DNA of 29,785 nucleotides from Nitrospira sp. UBA2082 (GCA_002331335.1 DCZO01000032.1:9087-38871); one strand, 5' to 3'. Numbered from the stretch's first letter, positions 1-9,267 are shown. Notes: generated from the letters alone by a model not told the origin. Numbers and translations: made by a program.

Positions 1-587
1 TCGACCAGCAGAATCGCAAATCGGCGCGAATTCTTGAAACCGATGATCACATCCTCGATTTGGTCCACGATCGACGGCTGAATGCCTTCGGTCGGCTCGT
101 CCAGAAGCAACAGTTTGGGGCTGGACAGAATCGCGCGGCCGATCGCCAATTGCTGTTGCTCTCCTCCGCTCAACACGCCGCCGGGGCGGTGGAGAATCTG
201 TGTGAGTTTGGGAAAGAGTTGGTAGACCTCGTCGAACGCGTCCTTCTCGGACACATCTCCGCTGATCTTGGGGCGATTCCAATACCCGAGGAGCAGATTC
301 TGCTTGACAGTCAAGTGCGGGATAATCTCCCGCCCTTGCGGCACATAGGCCAGCCCGCGCTTGGCTCGGATATCGGTCTTCCAGTGTGTAATATCGGCGC
401 CGTCAAACGAGATGGTGCCGCCTTTGACCGGAAGCAGACCCGTCAAGGTCTTCAGCGTCGTGGTCTTGCCGACCCCGTTCCGACCCATGAGGCACACTAC
501 TTCGCCTGGATCGATCGTGAAGGACACATCCCGCAGAATGTGGCTCTCCCCATAATACGCATTGACGTCTTCCAGCTTCAGCACCAT
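1..587 (-). CDS. urtE: Urea ABC transporter ATP-binding protein UrtE (partial, 3' end outside window)
   Basis: One of the two cytoplasmic ATPases that power urea import through UrtB/UrtC. The reading begins MVLKLEDVNAYYGESHIL. The Walker A motif GRNGVGKTT is at residues 35-43, the signature is LSGGEQQQ, and Walker B is LLLLDEPTEGIQPS. The window edge cuts the gene after about 195 codons, just before the H-loop histidine. The ATG at 587 lies 51 bases downstream of the urtD stop, and an upstream GGGAG could serve as ribosome binding site. A longer overlapping reading that starts near 639 is in another frame and lacks ABC motifs. The UrtE assignment rests on LivF-like sequence and on its position as last gene of an A-B-C-D-E array. 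Confidence 0.93.
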   Translation of the reverse strand, partial: MVLKLEDVNAYYGESHILRDVSFTIDPGEVVCLMGRNGVGKTTTLKTLTGLLPVKGGTISFDGADITHWKTDIRAKRGLAYVPQGREIIPHLTVKQNLLLGYWNRPKISGDVSEKDAFDEVYQLFPKLTQILHRPGGVLSGGEQQQLAIGRAILSSPKLLLLDEPTEGIQPSIVDQIEDVIIGFKNSRRFAILLV

Positions 588-638
588 AGCATCTGGTTCC
601 CATCTCCCATTTCGGGGTCGTACGGGGCACTTTGATCA

Positions 639-1403
639 CTAATGTGCGACTTTCGCGCGCCCTAGATAAATCTCCCGCACGTGCTGATCCGCCTGGACAT
701 GTTCGACCGTGCCTTCACAAATGACCGTGCCTTCCGCGAGCACCGTGACAATACGCGCGATTTGGCGGACGAAATCCATATCGTGCTCGATCACGACGAT
801 CGCCTGTTTTTCGGACAGGGTCTGGAGCAACCGGCCGGTCTGCTCCGTTTCCTTGTCGCTCATGCCGGCGACAGGCTCATCGACCAGCAGCAACGACGGG
901 TCTTGCAAGATCACCATGCCGATCTCCAGCCATTGTTTCTGCCCGTGCGACAAGGACCCGGCCCTCGAATGCGCGTCCTGCGTCAACCCGATCGTGTTCA
1001 GGGTGTCATTGATCCGCTCCCGTTCCGCAGGCGTCGACTTTCCCATCAGGGTTGGGAACACGCCTTTGCTCGCCCGCTTCAGCGAGAGATCCAGATTCTG
1101 CCAGACGGTAAGATTCCCGTAGACCGAGGGGGCTTGAAACTTGCGGCCGACACCAAGCTTAGTAATATCTTCTGCGTTTTTCCCCACCAGCTCGATATTG
1201 TTGCCGAAGGCGATTTTCCCTGAAGACGGCTTGGTCTTTCCGCAAATGCAATCCAGCAGGGTGGTCTTTCCTGCCCCGTTCGGACCGATTACCACCCGAA
1301 GTTCGTTATAGTGAACGCTGAAGTTACAGTTGTTGAGCGCCTTGAATCCGTCGTAGTCGACGACGACGTTTTCGCAGTTGAGAATCAATCCCTCGGCGCT
1401 CAT
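639..1403 (-). CDS. urtD: Urea ABC transporter ATP-binding protein UrtD
   Basis: The second ATPase subunit of the high-affinity urea importer, 254 residues, which is normal for LivG-type proteins. Walker A GPNGAGKTT is near residues 40-48, the Q-loop lies in the GRKFQAPSVY stretch typical of UrtD, the signature is LSHGQKQ (a common UrtD variant of LSGGQ), and Walker B is LLLVDEP. The switch histidine lies in IVVIEHDMDFV. Only one base separates it from the urtC stop, so the two genes are almost certainly co-transcribed and translationally coupled. No defect is visible. Confidence 0.96.
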   Translation of the reverse strand: MSAEGLILNCENVVVDYDGFKALNNCNFSVHYNELRVVIGPNGAGKTTLLDCICGKTKPSSGKIAFGNNIELVGKNAEDITKLGVGRKFQAPSVYGNLTVWQNLDLSLKRASKGVFPTLMGKSTPAERERINDTLNTIGLTQDAHSRAGSLSHGQKQWLEIGMVILQDPSLLLVDEPVAGMSDKETEQTGRLLQTLSEKQAIVVIEHDMDFVRQIARIVTVLAEGTVICEGTVEHVQADQHVREIYLGRAKVAH

Positions 1404-1404
1404 G

Positions 1405-2544
1405 TTACCGTCCTCCCTGGGGCTGAGGTTTCGGCATGGCCAGACCGGCCGCGGGAGGGCCGCCGGCGAAGAATTTCCGGATGATCCCGACCAGACCGTC
1501 CGGGAACATGGTCACCACCACAACGAAGAGTCCGCCGAGAATAAACGGCCAGGCTTCCGGAAAATAATTGGTCAGCACACTACGGCCGAAGTTCACGACC
1601 ACCGCGCCCAACACGGCGCCGATCAACGTACCACGCCCGCCGACGGCGACCCAGATCACGACTTCCAGGGACGGCAAGACCCCGATCTGCGCCGGCGTAA
1701 TGATGCCGACCTGGGGCACGTACAACATCCCCGCCAATCCTGCCAACCCCGCCGCGACCACGAATACGAAGAGCTTGTAGACCCACGGCGTATAGCCGGA
1801 AAACGTGACCCGCGATTCGCTGTCTCGAATCGCGATCAGCACCTTGCCGGCCCGCGACGCCACGATCCAACGGCAGAGCAAAAAGGAGGCGATGAGCGCC
1901 AGCACGGTCAGGATATAGAGCCCCAGTTGAGTCGAAGGGTCCGACAGCCGAAAGCCGAGCACCTGTTTGAAATCGGTCAACCCGTTGGTTCCGCCCAGCC
2001 GCGTTTCATTCCGATTGAAGACCAGCCAGGCGGCGAAGGCCAGTGCCTGCGTGATGATGGCGAAGTAGACCCCTTTGATTCTGCTGCGGAAGGCCAAGAA
2101 CCCAAAGATGGTCGCAAAAATCACGGGAACCAAAATCGCACCTAGAATGCCGCCCCAAAAGCTCTTGAAGGGATACCAAAAGAACGGCAGCTCCTTCACC
2201 TGAGTCCAGACCATGAAATCAGGCAAATCACTGCCATAGACGCTTTCCTTCCCGATCTGCAACGCCAGGTACATGCCCATGCAGTAGGCGCCGAATCCAA
2301 AAAATACCCCCTGCCCCATGCTCAACACTCCGCAATAGCCCCACGTGAGATCGAGACCGAGCGCCAAGATAGCGAAGCAGAGGAATTTGCCGAATTGATT
2401 CAACCGGAAATCAGACAGGCGCAGCCACGAGTCTTCCGCCGGCAGGACGTTCAACAGCGGCATGACGATGAGGAAGATCGCCCCCACCACATAGAACGAC
2501 AGAGTCTCGCGGCTGTCTTGTTGCGGCTGTATCTGTTCAGGCAT
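1405..2544 (-). CDS. urtC: Urea ABC transporter permease UrtC
   Basis: Inner-membrane permease that forms the urea channel together with UrtB. It is a LivM-type protein of about 379 residues with many hydrophobic segments and the family stretch GYCGVLSMGQGVFFGFGAY near the N-terminus. I chose the ATG at 2544 (MPEQIQPQ): it overlaps the urtB stop by 8 bases and has AAGGA and GGAG upstream. An in-frame ATG at 2568 gives 8 extra residues but has a poorer context. The coding sequence runs directly into urtD after one base. The overlap implies coupled translation and near-equal subunit amounts. Confidence 0.95.
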   Translation of the reverse strand: MPEQIQPQQDSRETLSFYVVGAIFLIVMPLLNVLPAEDSWLRLSDFRLNQFGKFLCFAILALGLDLTWGYCGVLSMGQGVFFGFGAYCMGMYLALQIGKESVYGSDLPDFMVWTQVKELPFFWYPFKSFWGGILGAILVPVIFATIFGFLAFRSRIKGVYFAIITQALAFAAWLVFNRNETRLGGTNGLTDFKQVLGFRLSDPSTQLGLYILTVLALIASFLLCRWIVASRAGKVLIAIRDSESRVTFSGYTPWVYKLFVFVVAAGLAGLAGMLYVPQVGIITPAQIGVLPSLEVVIWVAVGGRGTLIGAVLGAVVVNFGRSVLTNYFPEAWPFILGGLFVVVVTMFPDGLVGIIRKFFAGGPPAAGLAMPKPQPQGGR

Positions 2545-4117
2545 CGGCGCTCCGTCCTTTCGCGGCAAACAGTCCGGATGGCCGCCATTGTAGGAAAAGA
2601 ATCACGCCGACCAGGATGAACACCTTCCCATAAACCGCTCCGGTAAATGGTTCGATGACCTTGTTCAATCCGCCGATGCCCAACGACGCCCAGATCGTCC
2701 CGGCCAGCTTTCCAACCCCGCCGGTTACTACCACCATGAAGGCGTCGACGATATAGTTCTGCCCGAGTCCCGGGTCGACGTTCCCGACCATGGTGAGCGC
2801 CCATCCTGCGATCCCGGCCAGACCCGACGCAAAGGCAAAGGTGTACGAATCGACCTTTCTCGTAGGGATACCGAGACAGGCGCTCATATTGCGATTCTGC
2901 GTCACCGCACGGACACGCAACCCCAGATTCGAGTTGAACAACAGGTAATAAATCCCGACGACGCATACGACGGAGAGGATGATGATGAAAATCCGGTTGT
3001 ACGGGAGGTAGACGCCGACCATCACTTGTGCTCCGCCTCGCAAGGACTGAGGCGCGATGACGGCCGTCAAGTCACCGAAGTACACCCGAGCGGATTGCAT
3101 GAGGATCAAACTCACCCCCCAGGTTGCCAGCAGCGTTTCGAGCAGCCGCCCATAGAGAAACCTGATGACGGTGGCTTCCAGTAACCAGCCGGCTCCGAAC
3201 GAAGCCAGAAAGGCCAGCGGCAAGGAGGCCGGGAAATACCAATCGAAGGATTCGGGCGGTAGCCAGGCGATGAACGCCTGTTGTGTGATGAAGGTGGCAT
3301 AGGCGCCGATCATCATCAACTCGCCGTGGGCCATATTGATGACGCCCATGAGCCCGAACACGATTGCCAGTCCGAGCGACATAATCAAGAGAATTGAACT
3401 GAGGCTGATTCCTCGGAAGATCGTCTCAATAATGTTCGCCTTGGTTGACCATGCCTCGATCTGTGAAACCGACGCCGTGGCGGTCGACGCCAGGGACTTT
3501 TGCTCATCCGTCGCTTCGGCCGGCTTGCCTGCTTCAATCAATTCCTGCAGCAAGGTGACGCTGTTTTGGCTGCGCAACTCACCCAGCTTTTTGACGGCTG
3601 CCAGTTTCGCTGATGGGTCTCCGGAACGGAGTTCCAGCAGGTTGGCAGACTCCTCCATCGTATACCGGACCCACCAGACCTCTTCCTTGGCGGCAGCCGC
3701 TTGCAGCCAGGCAATGGCCTCCCGGCGTCCTGTCGAGGCCAGATCGGCCGCGGCCGACCGCCGGTAGTCGGGGAGCTCGCTCGACAAGTTTGCTCGATTT
3801 TTCAAGAGATCGACGACGGGCTTGATGGCTTGCCGAACTACCCTGTCCGCTGTGGCGCGAATCTCGTCCAGTTTAGGGATCAGGCTCGCGTCGCCCTTTT
3901 CGATCAAGAAGGCCACCGCGGCGCTGCGCGTTTCCGCATTCTCACTCGTGAGATCGGCCAAGGCCTGCTCGATCGTGGAGAGGACAGGAGCAGAAGGGGC
4001 TGCGGCAGGATTAGCCACTTCATCATCGGCCGCGAACGCAGACCGTGGACTGAAATTCAAGAGGAGAGACAAGACAATTGACAAAGCTATCGCAAGCGCA
4101 CACGGTACTCTGTTCAT
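2537..4117 (-). CDS. urtB: Urea ABC transporter permease UrtB with N-terminal extracytoplasmic extension
   Basis: The second permease subunit, LivH-like. It starts at the ATG at 4117, preceded by AAAGGA at good spacing; a longer in-frame start at 4237 adds 40 non-conserved residues. From 4117 the protein has a signal peptide ending near SAFAADDE. About 190 residues of alanine- and leucine-rich helical sequence follow, resembling HEAT-like repeats (for example ENAETRSAAVAFLIEKGDAS). The permease domain then begins around GISLSSILLIMSLGLAIVFGLMGVINMAHGE. Extended UrtB proteins of about 520 residues are known, so the extension is a family feature. It probably sits outside the cytoplasmic membrane; its role is not established. 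Confidence 0.95.
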   Translation of the reverse strand: MNRVPCALAIALSIVLSLLLNFSPRSAFAADDEVANPAAAPSAPVLSTIEQALADLTSENAETRSAAVAFLIEKGDASLIPKLDEIRATADRVVRQAIKPVVDLLKNRANLSSELPDYRRSAAADLASTGRREAIAWLQAAAAKEEVWWVRYTMEESANLLELRSGDPSAKLAAVKKLGELRSQNSVTLLQELIEAGKPAEATDEQKSLASTATASVSQIEAWSTKANIIETIFRGISLSSILLIMSLGLAIVFGLMGVINMAHGELMMIGAYATFITQQAFIAWLPPESFDWYFPASLPLAFLASFGAGWLLEATVIRFLYGRLLETLLATWGVSLILMQSARVYFGDLTAVIAPQSLRGGAQVMVGVYLPYNRIFIIILSVVCVVGIYYLLFNSNLGLRVRAVTQNRNMSACLGIPTRKVDSYTFAFASGLAGIAGWALTMVGNVDPGLGQNYIVDAFMVVVTGGVGKLAGTIWASLGIGGLNKVIEPFTGAVYGKVFILVGVILFLQWRPSGLFAAKGRSADA

Positions 4118-4277
4118 GAGTCCTTTCGTGACGCTGTCGCCGCTCTCTTTTCCTCGAGATTTACCTGTCTCCAATCCTGCCGACACACCACCCGTGGGAG
4201 GCTGGAGGTTCATCGGCCTGGCCGAATGAACGCCCAACCCCTCCCACCGACGGTATTCGCCTTCAGGATCGTTTCAT

Positions 4278-4318
4278 GTAAGACAAGGACGGCAACTGCA
4301 CGCCCTCAGCTGTCTTAC
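4278..4318 (-). promoter_or_regulatory. Inverted repeat at the urtA stop codon, possible stabilising or attenuating hairpin
   Basis: GTAAGACA (4278-4285) is the exact reverse complement of TGTCTTAC (4311-4318), with a 25-base loop. The right arm overlaps the urtA stop codon at 4315-4317. No strong U-tract follows on the minus strand, so it is not a classic terminator. In binding-protein transporter operons, such a hairpin after the first gene often protects the upstream mRNA and raises binding protein over permease. That role here is inference. Confidence 0.4.
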
Positions 4319-5691
4319 TTCTTTTGATACGTGCCCTGATGACTGATCCAGTCGCAGCCCTTCTCCGGATTCGTAAACTCGCTCCAGGGCTCGGGCTTGA
4401 CCAGCCCCTTGGACCGCCAGACTGACTTAAACTGGCCATCTTTGAGAATTTCGCCGATGATCACCGGCTTGTGCGTATGCTGATTGCAGCAATCCATCAT
4501 AATGGTTCCGCCAGGCGCCAAGAACTTCTGGTTGTAGACGGCCGCCCGTACCTTGTCCACATCGGTAGTACCGGCTTTCTCAACTGCTTGCTTCCACACA
4601 TAGACGCCGAAGTAGGCTGCTTCGATTGGATCATCGGTGACCCGATTCTCGCCGTCCGGCAGGTTGTTCTTCTTGCAGTAGGCCTTGAAACTCGCCACGA
4701 ACTTCTTGTTCTGCGGCGTATCGACGCTCTGAAAGTAATTCCAGGCCGCCAAGTGGCCGACCAGTGCGCTTGTATCCATGCCGCGCAGTTCGTCTTCGGC
4801 CACGCTGAAGGCCATGATCGGAGCATCTTCAGCCCGTAGACCCTGGTTGCCGAACTCTTTGTAGAACGGGACGTTGCTGTCGCCGTTGATGGTACTGATG
4901 ACGGCGGCGCCACCGCCCGCGGCGAATTTCTTGATCTTGCCGCAGATGGTTTGATAGTCCTGATGATGGAACGGGGTGTATTCTTCCGCGATATTGGCCG
5001 CCGGAACGCCCTTGGCCAATAGCATGGCGCGAAGGATTTTGTTCGTCGTACGCGGATATACGTAGTCGGTGCCGAGCAGATAGAACTTCTTGTAACTGCC
5101 GCCTTCCGGACTCATCAAGTATTCCACCGCCGGCTGCGCCTGCTGATTGACGGCCGCACCGGTGTAGAACACGTTCTTGGAACACTCCTCACCCTCGTAT
5201 TGAACCGGATAGAACAACATGCCGTTGTTCTTTTCGAACACGGGCAGCACGGACTTCCGGCTGACCGAGGTCCAACAGCCGAACACCACGGAGACTTTGT
5301 CTTGCAGGAGGAGTTGCTTGGCCTTCTCCGCAAAGAGGTCCCAGTTCGATGCCGGATCGACGATCACCGCCTCGATTTGGCGGCCCATGACACCGCCGGC
5401 CTGATTGATCTCTTCGACCGCCATCATGACGACGTCGCGCAGCGACACTTCGCTGATGGCCATGGTCCCGCTGAGTGAATGCAAGATGCCGATCTTGATA
5501 GGTGGTCCGCCCGCCGCATAGGAGAGGGCGTAGTTCCCGAGGTTGCCCAGCAATGCGGCAACGCCTACGCCTGCAGCGACTCGTCCGGTCTGACCGAGAA
5601 ACTCTCTTCGTGAGGACCCGCGATCTTCGGAAACCTGCTCATCGTGCTTGACGCCCGCTGAATCGTGTGGCTGCTTCGTTTCCATCGGCAT
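4315..5691 (-). CDS. urtA: Urea ABC transporter substrate-binding protein UrtA, Tat-type signal
   Basis: Extracytoplasmic urea receptor that delivers urea to UrtBC. The ATG at 5691 (MPMETKQP) has AAAGGAG a few bases upstream and gives 458 residues. A longer reading to 5895 looks non-coding. A twin-arginine motif SRREFLG precedes a hydrophobic stretch (VAAGVGVAALLGNL), pointing to folded export by Tat. The mature part, PIKIGILHSLSGTMAISEV, is typical of the UrtA/AmiC-like branch of periplasmic binding proteins, and conserved stretches such as VVFGCWTSVSRKSVLPVFE are present. It is the first gene of the operon, with about 200 bases to urtB. No urease genes are visible in the window; they may lie beyond the left edge. 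Confidence 0.96.
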   Translation of the reverse strand: MPMETKQPHDSAGVKHDEQVSEDRGSSRREFLGQTGRVAAGVGVAALLGNLGNYALSYAAGGPPIKIGILHSLSGTMAISEVSLRDVVMMAVEEINQAGGVMGRQIEAVIVDPASNWDLFAEKAKQLLLQDKVSVVFGCWTSVSRKSVLPVFEKNNGMLFYPVQYEGEECSKNVFYTGAAVNQQAQPAVEYLMSPEGGSYKKFYLLGTDYVYPRTTNKILRAMLLAKGVPAANIAEEYTPFHHQDYQTICGKIKKFAAGGGAAVISTINGDSNVPFYKEFGNQGLRAEDAPIMAFSVAEDELRGMDTSALVGHLAAWNYFQSVDTPQNKKFVASFKAYCKKNNLPDGENRVTDDPIEAAYFGVYVWKQAVEKAGTTDVDKVRAAVYNQKFLAPGGTIMMDCCNQHTHKPVIIGEILKDGQFKSVWRSKGLVKPEPWSEFTNPEKGCDWISHQGTYQKK

Positions 5692-6152
5692 CACTCCTTT
5701 CCGTCGCTGTGAGTTGCTAACTTCCAGTTGATGCGTATTGTGGAACTCCGCTAAAACGGTCGACTGCCCTGTGACCTGCCACAACTGAAGACCTGGTGTG
5801 AGTCGCTGGTACTGGTCCTCCTTTCTTCCAACGTCAACCGGTCTACTTATCCCGGCACCTTTCGAAGCCAGCCGGATGCACCTGAGTCCATGCACGCGCT
5901 ATTCACTCGAACCTTGAGACGGCTGATTCCGCTCTCGCTGTCCGCACACCGTTCAACGCAGGGTTTGTCTTCACCACACCCGACGGAGACCCTTGTCTGC
6001 CAGCCCTTTTCTACAATCTGGCAGCGTAGGCGGCGCCTATATATCGAACTGACGGGAATGTGTCAAGGACGGCATCGCACCGTTTGTTTTTACTCACCCC
6101 TTCCTGTTAGAGTACATTGATTTTGTCCCCTTTGAGATCGAGAACCGCCGCG
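5692..6152. other. Divergent intergenic region between urtA and a lipoprotein gene
   Basis: About 460 bases between divergent genes must hold both promoters. I looked for a sigma-54 (NtrC-type) promoter towards urtA and found no convincing GG-N10-GC pair. A minus-strand TTGACG near 5836 lacks a good -10 partner. A short open frame at 5890-6120 on the plus strand has no ribosome binding site and no protein-like features. No RNA gene was recognised. Confidence 0.4.
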
Positions 6153-7061
6153 ATGAATGTTGTCAATCAGCTGGGATTGCGTCTCATGCATTTCCGCCGG
6201 CTCCTGCCAATCGGCTGCGCGATCCTCCTGCTCTCCGCTTGTACGTGGAAGCAGATCCCGGTCACCACGATCCATCAAGATGGCCGAATCGACGTATTTC
6301 TTGAAACGGTATCGGACACGTCATTTCAGGCCGCACACCCCATCAAACTGGATGAAGCGGCCGTGTCGAACGTACTGCGGGGCGTACATACCAAGGAAAA
6401 GGCCAGCATGATGTTGTTGATCGGGAAGGCATTGATGTCGACCAATCTGAGCGAGACTCGCGCGTTTTACGATGACGACATCGCTCTGTTGGCGCCCCCG
6501 ATCACTGCAGCACTTGCCCAGGCCGCTCAGAACCAACGGGTCGGGTTCCGGCTCTACCACGCAGACTTCTCCGGCCAAACCGGCACCGATGCCGATAAAC
6601 GGGAAACGACTGCGGGGTATCTCGCCGCGGACAGCCTCTCACTCCATATCACCCTGACTCAATACCGCTACAGACCCGGCAGAGCCGAATCGGTTCAGAA
6701 AATGCCGCGCCCGCTGCCGGACCCCGATGGATTGCGCGATCGCGACGTCACATTCGTGCCGGAAGCCGCGCTGCGTCCCGAATCCCGCAGCGACTCGAGC
6801 TGGTTTGGCGGATCGGGCAACCGCACATTCGCAGTCGATTATCATCTACTTGCTAAGTTGCTGGCGGCACCGCCACGACCAGGTCTTTCCGCCCCGACAG
6901 CTCAGCCGGATCAGCGGCTCCCGATGCCATCGGCAGCCACAGTCTCGAACGATGCGGAGTTGCAAACCTTCAAAGAAGAACTGAAGGCGATGCAAAAGCG
7001 GTTGGCGGAACAAGACGCCGAGTTGCAGGAACTCAAAAAGTCGTCTCCGAAGAACAAGTAA
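6153..7061 (+). CDS. Putative lipoprotein with C-terminal coiled coil
   Basis: Unrecognised family. The N-terminus has a short basic stretch (MHFRRLLP), a hydrophobic run and a lipobox LLSAC followed by TWKQ, so lipid anchoring is expected. The ATG at 6153 gives about 302 residues. An ATG at 6186 gives a more standard 19-residue signal and may be the true start; a TTG at 6117 is also in frame. The last 35 or so residues are charged and heptad-like (FKEELKAMQKRLAEQDAELQ), a likely coiled coil, and are preceded by a proline-rich linker. The middle contains a stretch resembling beta-rich envelope proteins (SLSLHITLTQYRYRPG). It is transcribed away from the urt operon. Function unknown. Confidence 0.75.
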   Translation: MNVVNQLGLRLMHFRRLLPIGCAILLLSACTWKQIPVTTIHQDGRIDVFLETVSDTSFQAAHPIKLDEAAVSNVLRGVHTKEKASMMLLIGKALMSTNLSETRAFYDDDIALLAPPITAALAQAAQNQRVGFRLYHADFSGQTGTDADKRETTAGYLAADSLSLHITLTQYRYRPGRAESVQKMPRPLPDPDGLRDRDVTFVPEAALRPESRSDSSWFGGSGNRTFAVDYHLLAKLLAAPPRPGLSAPTAQPDQRLPMPSAATVSNDAELQTFKEELKAMQKRLAEQDAELQELKKSSPKNK

Positions 7062-7267
7062 TCCATTTTCCCGCCTGGCGTGTTACCTGTGCCTCTCTGA
7101 GTCAGCTGTAGGGTTGTCTTCGATTCCCTGCATACACCGCACAGAACAATTTCGCACCACACATCCCTAGATAGCTGATACTACGCACATCTTCCCCGCC
7201 GGCGGTTCACGGCACGTCTGTTGCTGGCATAACGCAGCACTTCTTCCCAGACCAAGGAGCGCCAGCC

Positions 7268-7729
7268 ATGTGGGAGACAAAGAACCGAGCCGATCGCCAA
7301 TCCAATGGCGAGCACTTCACCATTTTAGGAAAAGACGTGACCTTTAAGGGGATCGTGCACTTTGAGGGCACCGTTCAGATCGACAGTCATTTCGAGGGAG
7401 AAATTCATTCGAAGGGCACGATCGTTGTCGGTGAACACGCGGTCATCCGAGGCACGATTACCGCAGGTACCTTAATCAGCGGGGGGAAAATCAAGGGGAA
7501 CATCACGGCCACCGACAAGGTCCAACTGCTGAAGTCCGGAGTCCTCATCGGCGATGTGTGCGTGCCGTGCTTTTCGATGGAAGAAGGGGCCTATTTTAAG
7601 GGCGTCACCGATATGGGTACGCACCCCTGGATCGAGGAGCCCATTCCATCCGCCGAGGTCGTGCCTGAACTGACGACACGACGCCATTCCACCCGACCCT
7701 TGTTGCTTAAAAGCGACACGGAGCAGTAG
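7268..7729 (+). CDS. Bactofilin family polymer-forming protein
   Basis: 153 residues with the bactofilin (DUF583) beta-helix core from about residue 17 to 115. The repeated short strands are rich in glycine, isoleucine and valine, for example GKDVTFKGIVHFEGTVQIDSHFEGEIHSKGTI split over successive turns. Bactofilins polymerise without nucleotides into filaments that place cell-wall or envelope enzymes. AAGGAG lies about 11 bases before the ATG. The tail after residue 115 is polar and probably disordered. Two cysteines (CVPC) sit in the last turns, which is unusual for a cytoplasmic scaffold but not diagnostic. The nearby lipoproteins fit a role in envelope organisation. Confidence 0.9.
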   Translation: MWETKNRADRQSNGEHFTILGKDVTFKGIVHFEGTVQIDSHFEGEIHSKGTIVVGEHAVIRGTITAGTLISGGKIKGNITATDKVQLLKSGVLIGDVCVPCFSMEEGAYFKGVTDMGTHPWIEEPIPSAEVVPELTTRRHSTRPLLLKSDTEQ

Positions 7730-7747
7730 GGTGCCTCCGTTCCGCCG

Positions 7748-7927
7748 CTAATCCCGGGCGCGCTTGCCGATATAGCGTCCATACAGAAAATTGACAAATT
7801 GTCGGGCGCCTCGAATGCGATTCTTCACATGCTCCTCGTCCAGCCCGGCTCGTCGCAATTCTCCCTCAAACCTGATGAGCGCATCTTTCAGTTCCTTTTC
7901 CAAAACCCGATCAAAAAAACTCGGCAT
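7748..7927 (-). CDS. Small conserved-looking hypothetical protein, 59 aa
   Basis: Begins MPSFFDRVLEKELKDALIRF from the ATG at 7927, preceded by GGGAGGATGTT, a clear ribosome binding site. It is highly charged and probably all-helical (FEGELRRAGLDEEHVKNRIRGARQFVNFLYGRYIGKR). An in-frame upstream ATG at 7960 adds 11 residues but lacks a site. The gene converges on the bactofilin gene with 18 bases between stops. No signal peptide or membrane segment. Family not recognised. Confidence 0.65.
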   Translation of the reverse strand: MPSFFDRVLEKELKDALIRFEGELRRAGLDEEHVKNRIRGARQFVNFLYGRYIGKRARD

Positions 7928-8187
7928 AACATCCTCCCCGTGATGGTGTGTGCACTGCACGCCGCGTGTGTCAGACCCAGGATACTCTCAACACACGCTC
8001 CTCGACGTCAAGACGGCCGAAGAACCGACGCATGTCCGTTGACGCATTATAGCCAGTCCCGCGATCCGAGAACGATCCGGCGCTTCGTCAGGGGCTTGCA
8101 CTCGTTCCCCAACGCTGGCAAGCTCCGGCTCATGTGCGAATCGGAATGCCCCACACGCGCAGCGCCACCGTATACCCGACCCCTGAC

Positions 8188-9213
8188 ATGAGTCGCTTAC
8201 GCTGGCTGCGTTCGTATCTCATCGTCACCGCTGTTCTTGTATCGGGCTGTGGTGCCGCACAGCTCGGGACATGCGCGCCGCATACGAAAGAAGAGGGGAC
8301 GCCGACCCGCAATTGGACCGAATGTTTCAAAGAACCCTTCGCACATGCCGGCATCACACATTCGGTGTTCTGCCTTGATGACGGCACCGCCAGGCCGCCG
8401 GTGCTTCTCCTCCATGAATTAACCGGTTTGACGCCTGGCACACTCGCCTATGCGGAAGAACTTTCAAAAGACTTCACCGTCTATGTGCCGCTGTTGTTCG
8501 GCGAGAAAGGCGCCTTCTCTCCCGCCAGTGGGTTGTGGGCCTATTGGTTTCGGGGAATGACCGCGTTTGGTCCCGGCGGCGAATGGGGACTTCCTGCGCA
8601 GGGAAGCGCGCCGATCGTGAGCTGGCTTCGCGGTGTTGTACAGACCATTGGCACCCGTCACGCTCAGCAACGGATCGGCATCATCGGCAATTGCATGACC
8701 GGCCCACTCCCTGTCGCCTTATTGGATAATGCACGAGTGGGGGCGGCCGTCGTGGCACAACCAGCGCTCCCTCTGCGCTTCTGGTGGTACACCGACACGG
8801 ACCGGAAGTCTCTTGGCCTGACGGACGACGACCTCCAAAGCGCACGGGCAGGCACTGCGATGATCTATGGACTGAGATTTGAAACCGACTGTATGTCCGA
8901 TGCCGCAAAACTACAGACCTTGCAGGAGGAGTTCGGGAATCGATTTATCAATGGTGCCATACCGGCAAACGAGTATCAGCACGACGGGACGCGGGTCAAC
9001 GCGCATAGCACGCTCATCGGCTCGTGGAAGCAACATGACACGTCCGGCCAGCCTTCACGTAACGCCCGCGCGAAGGTCCGGACATTTCTCCTGCAGAAAT
9101 TGGGAACTCAGCAATCACGAGGGAAGAACAACACCGCTGAACCGGCAGCACGACTGCAGCCCCAGGGCACGTCGCTGGCACACTCCGCAACAACCACTAC
9201 ATCGGGCGTTTGA
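8188..9213 (+). CDS. Lipid-anchored dienelactone hydrolase family protein
   Basis: Alpha/beta-hydrolase of the dienelactone hydrolase type, 341 residues from the ATG at 8188. The signal peptide ends in lipobox LVSGC, so Cys21 would be lipidated and the enzyme anchored outside the cytoplasm. HELTG (residues 76-80) matches the oxyanion-region glutamate motif, GNCMTG carries the cysteine nucleophile at 169, and VNAHST holds the likely catalytic histidine at 273. The acid is probably within FETD (231-234). Cysteine rather than serine as nucleophile is the dienelactone hydrolase signature. Substrate is unknown. The C-terminal 35 residues are low complexity. A relic of a close paralogue's C-terminus lies about 3.2 kb downstream (12407-12553). 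Confidence 0.82.
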   Translation: MSRLRWLRSYLIVTAVLVSGCGAAQLGTCAPHTKEEGTPTRNWTECFKEPFAHAGITHSVFCLDDGTARPPVLLLHELTGLTPGTLAYAEELSKDFTVYVPLLFGEKGAFSPASGLWAYWFRGMTAFGPGGEWGLPAQGSAPIVSWLRGVVQTIGTRHAQQRIGIIGNCMTGPLPVALLDNARVGAAVVAQPALPLRFWWYTDTDRKSLGLTDDDLQSARAGTAMIYGLRFETDCMSDAAKLQTLQEEFGNRFINGAIPANEYQHDGTRVNAHSTLIGSWKQHDTSGQPSRNARAKVRTFLLQKLGTQQSRGKNNTAEPAARLQPQGTSLAHSATTTTSGV

Positions 9214-9267
9214 TCGGACTGCGTGGGCCGGTCACTTTGGAAGGACCGGGCTAGACTTCCGCCAGCC

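Noticed and set aside
1378..2145. Long plus-strand open frame (255 codons) antisense to urtC
   Set aside because: It reads low-complexity charged residues (many Asp, Arg, Gln, His) typical of the antisense of a GC-rich membrane protein gene, and urtC is unambiguous.
5692..5895. N-terminal extension of UrtA
   Set aside because: The ATG at 5691 has a good ribosome binding site and correctly places the twin-arginine signal.
5890..6120. 76-codon plus-strand frame between urtA and the lipoprotein
   Set aside because: No ribosome binding site, no domain, composition not protein-like.
5692..6152. Sigma-54/NtrC promoter for the urt operon
   Set aside because: Expected for nitrogen-regulated urea uptake, but no proper GG-N10-GC pair was found on the minus strand.
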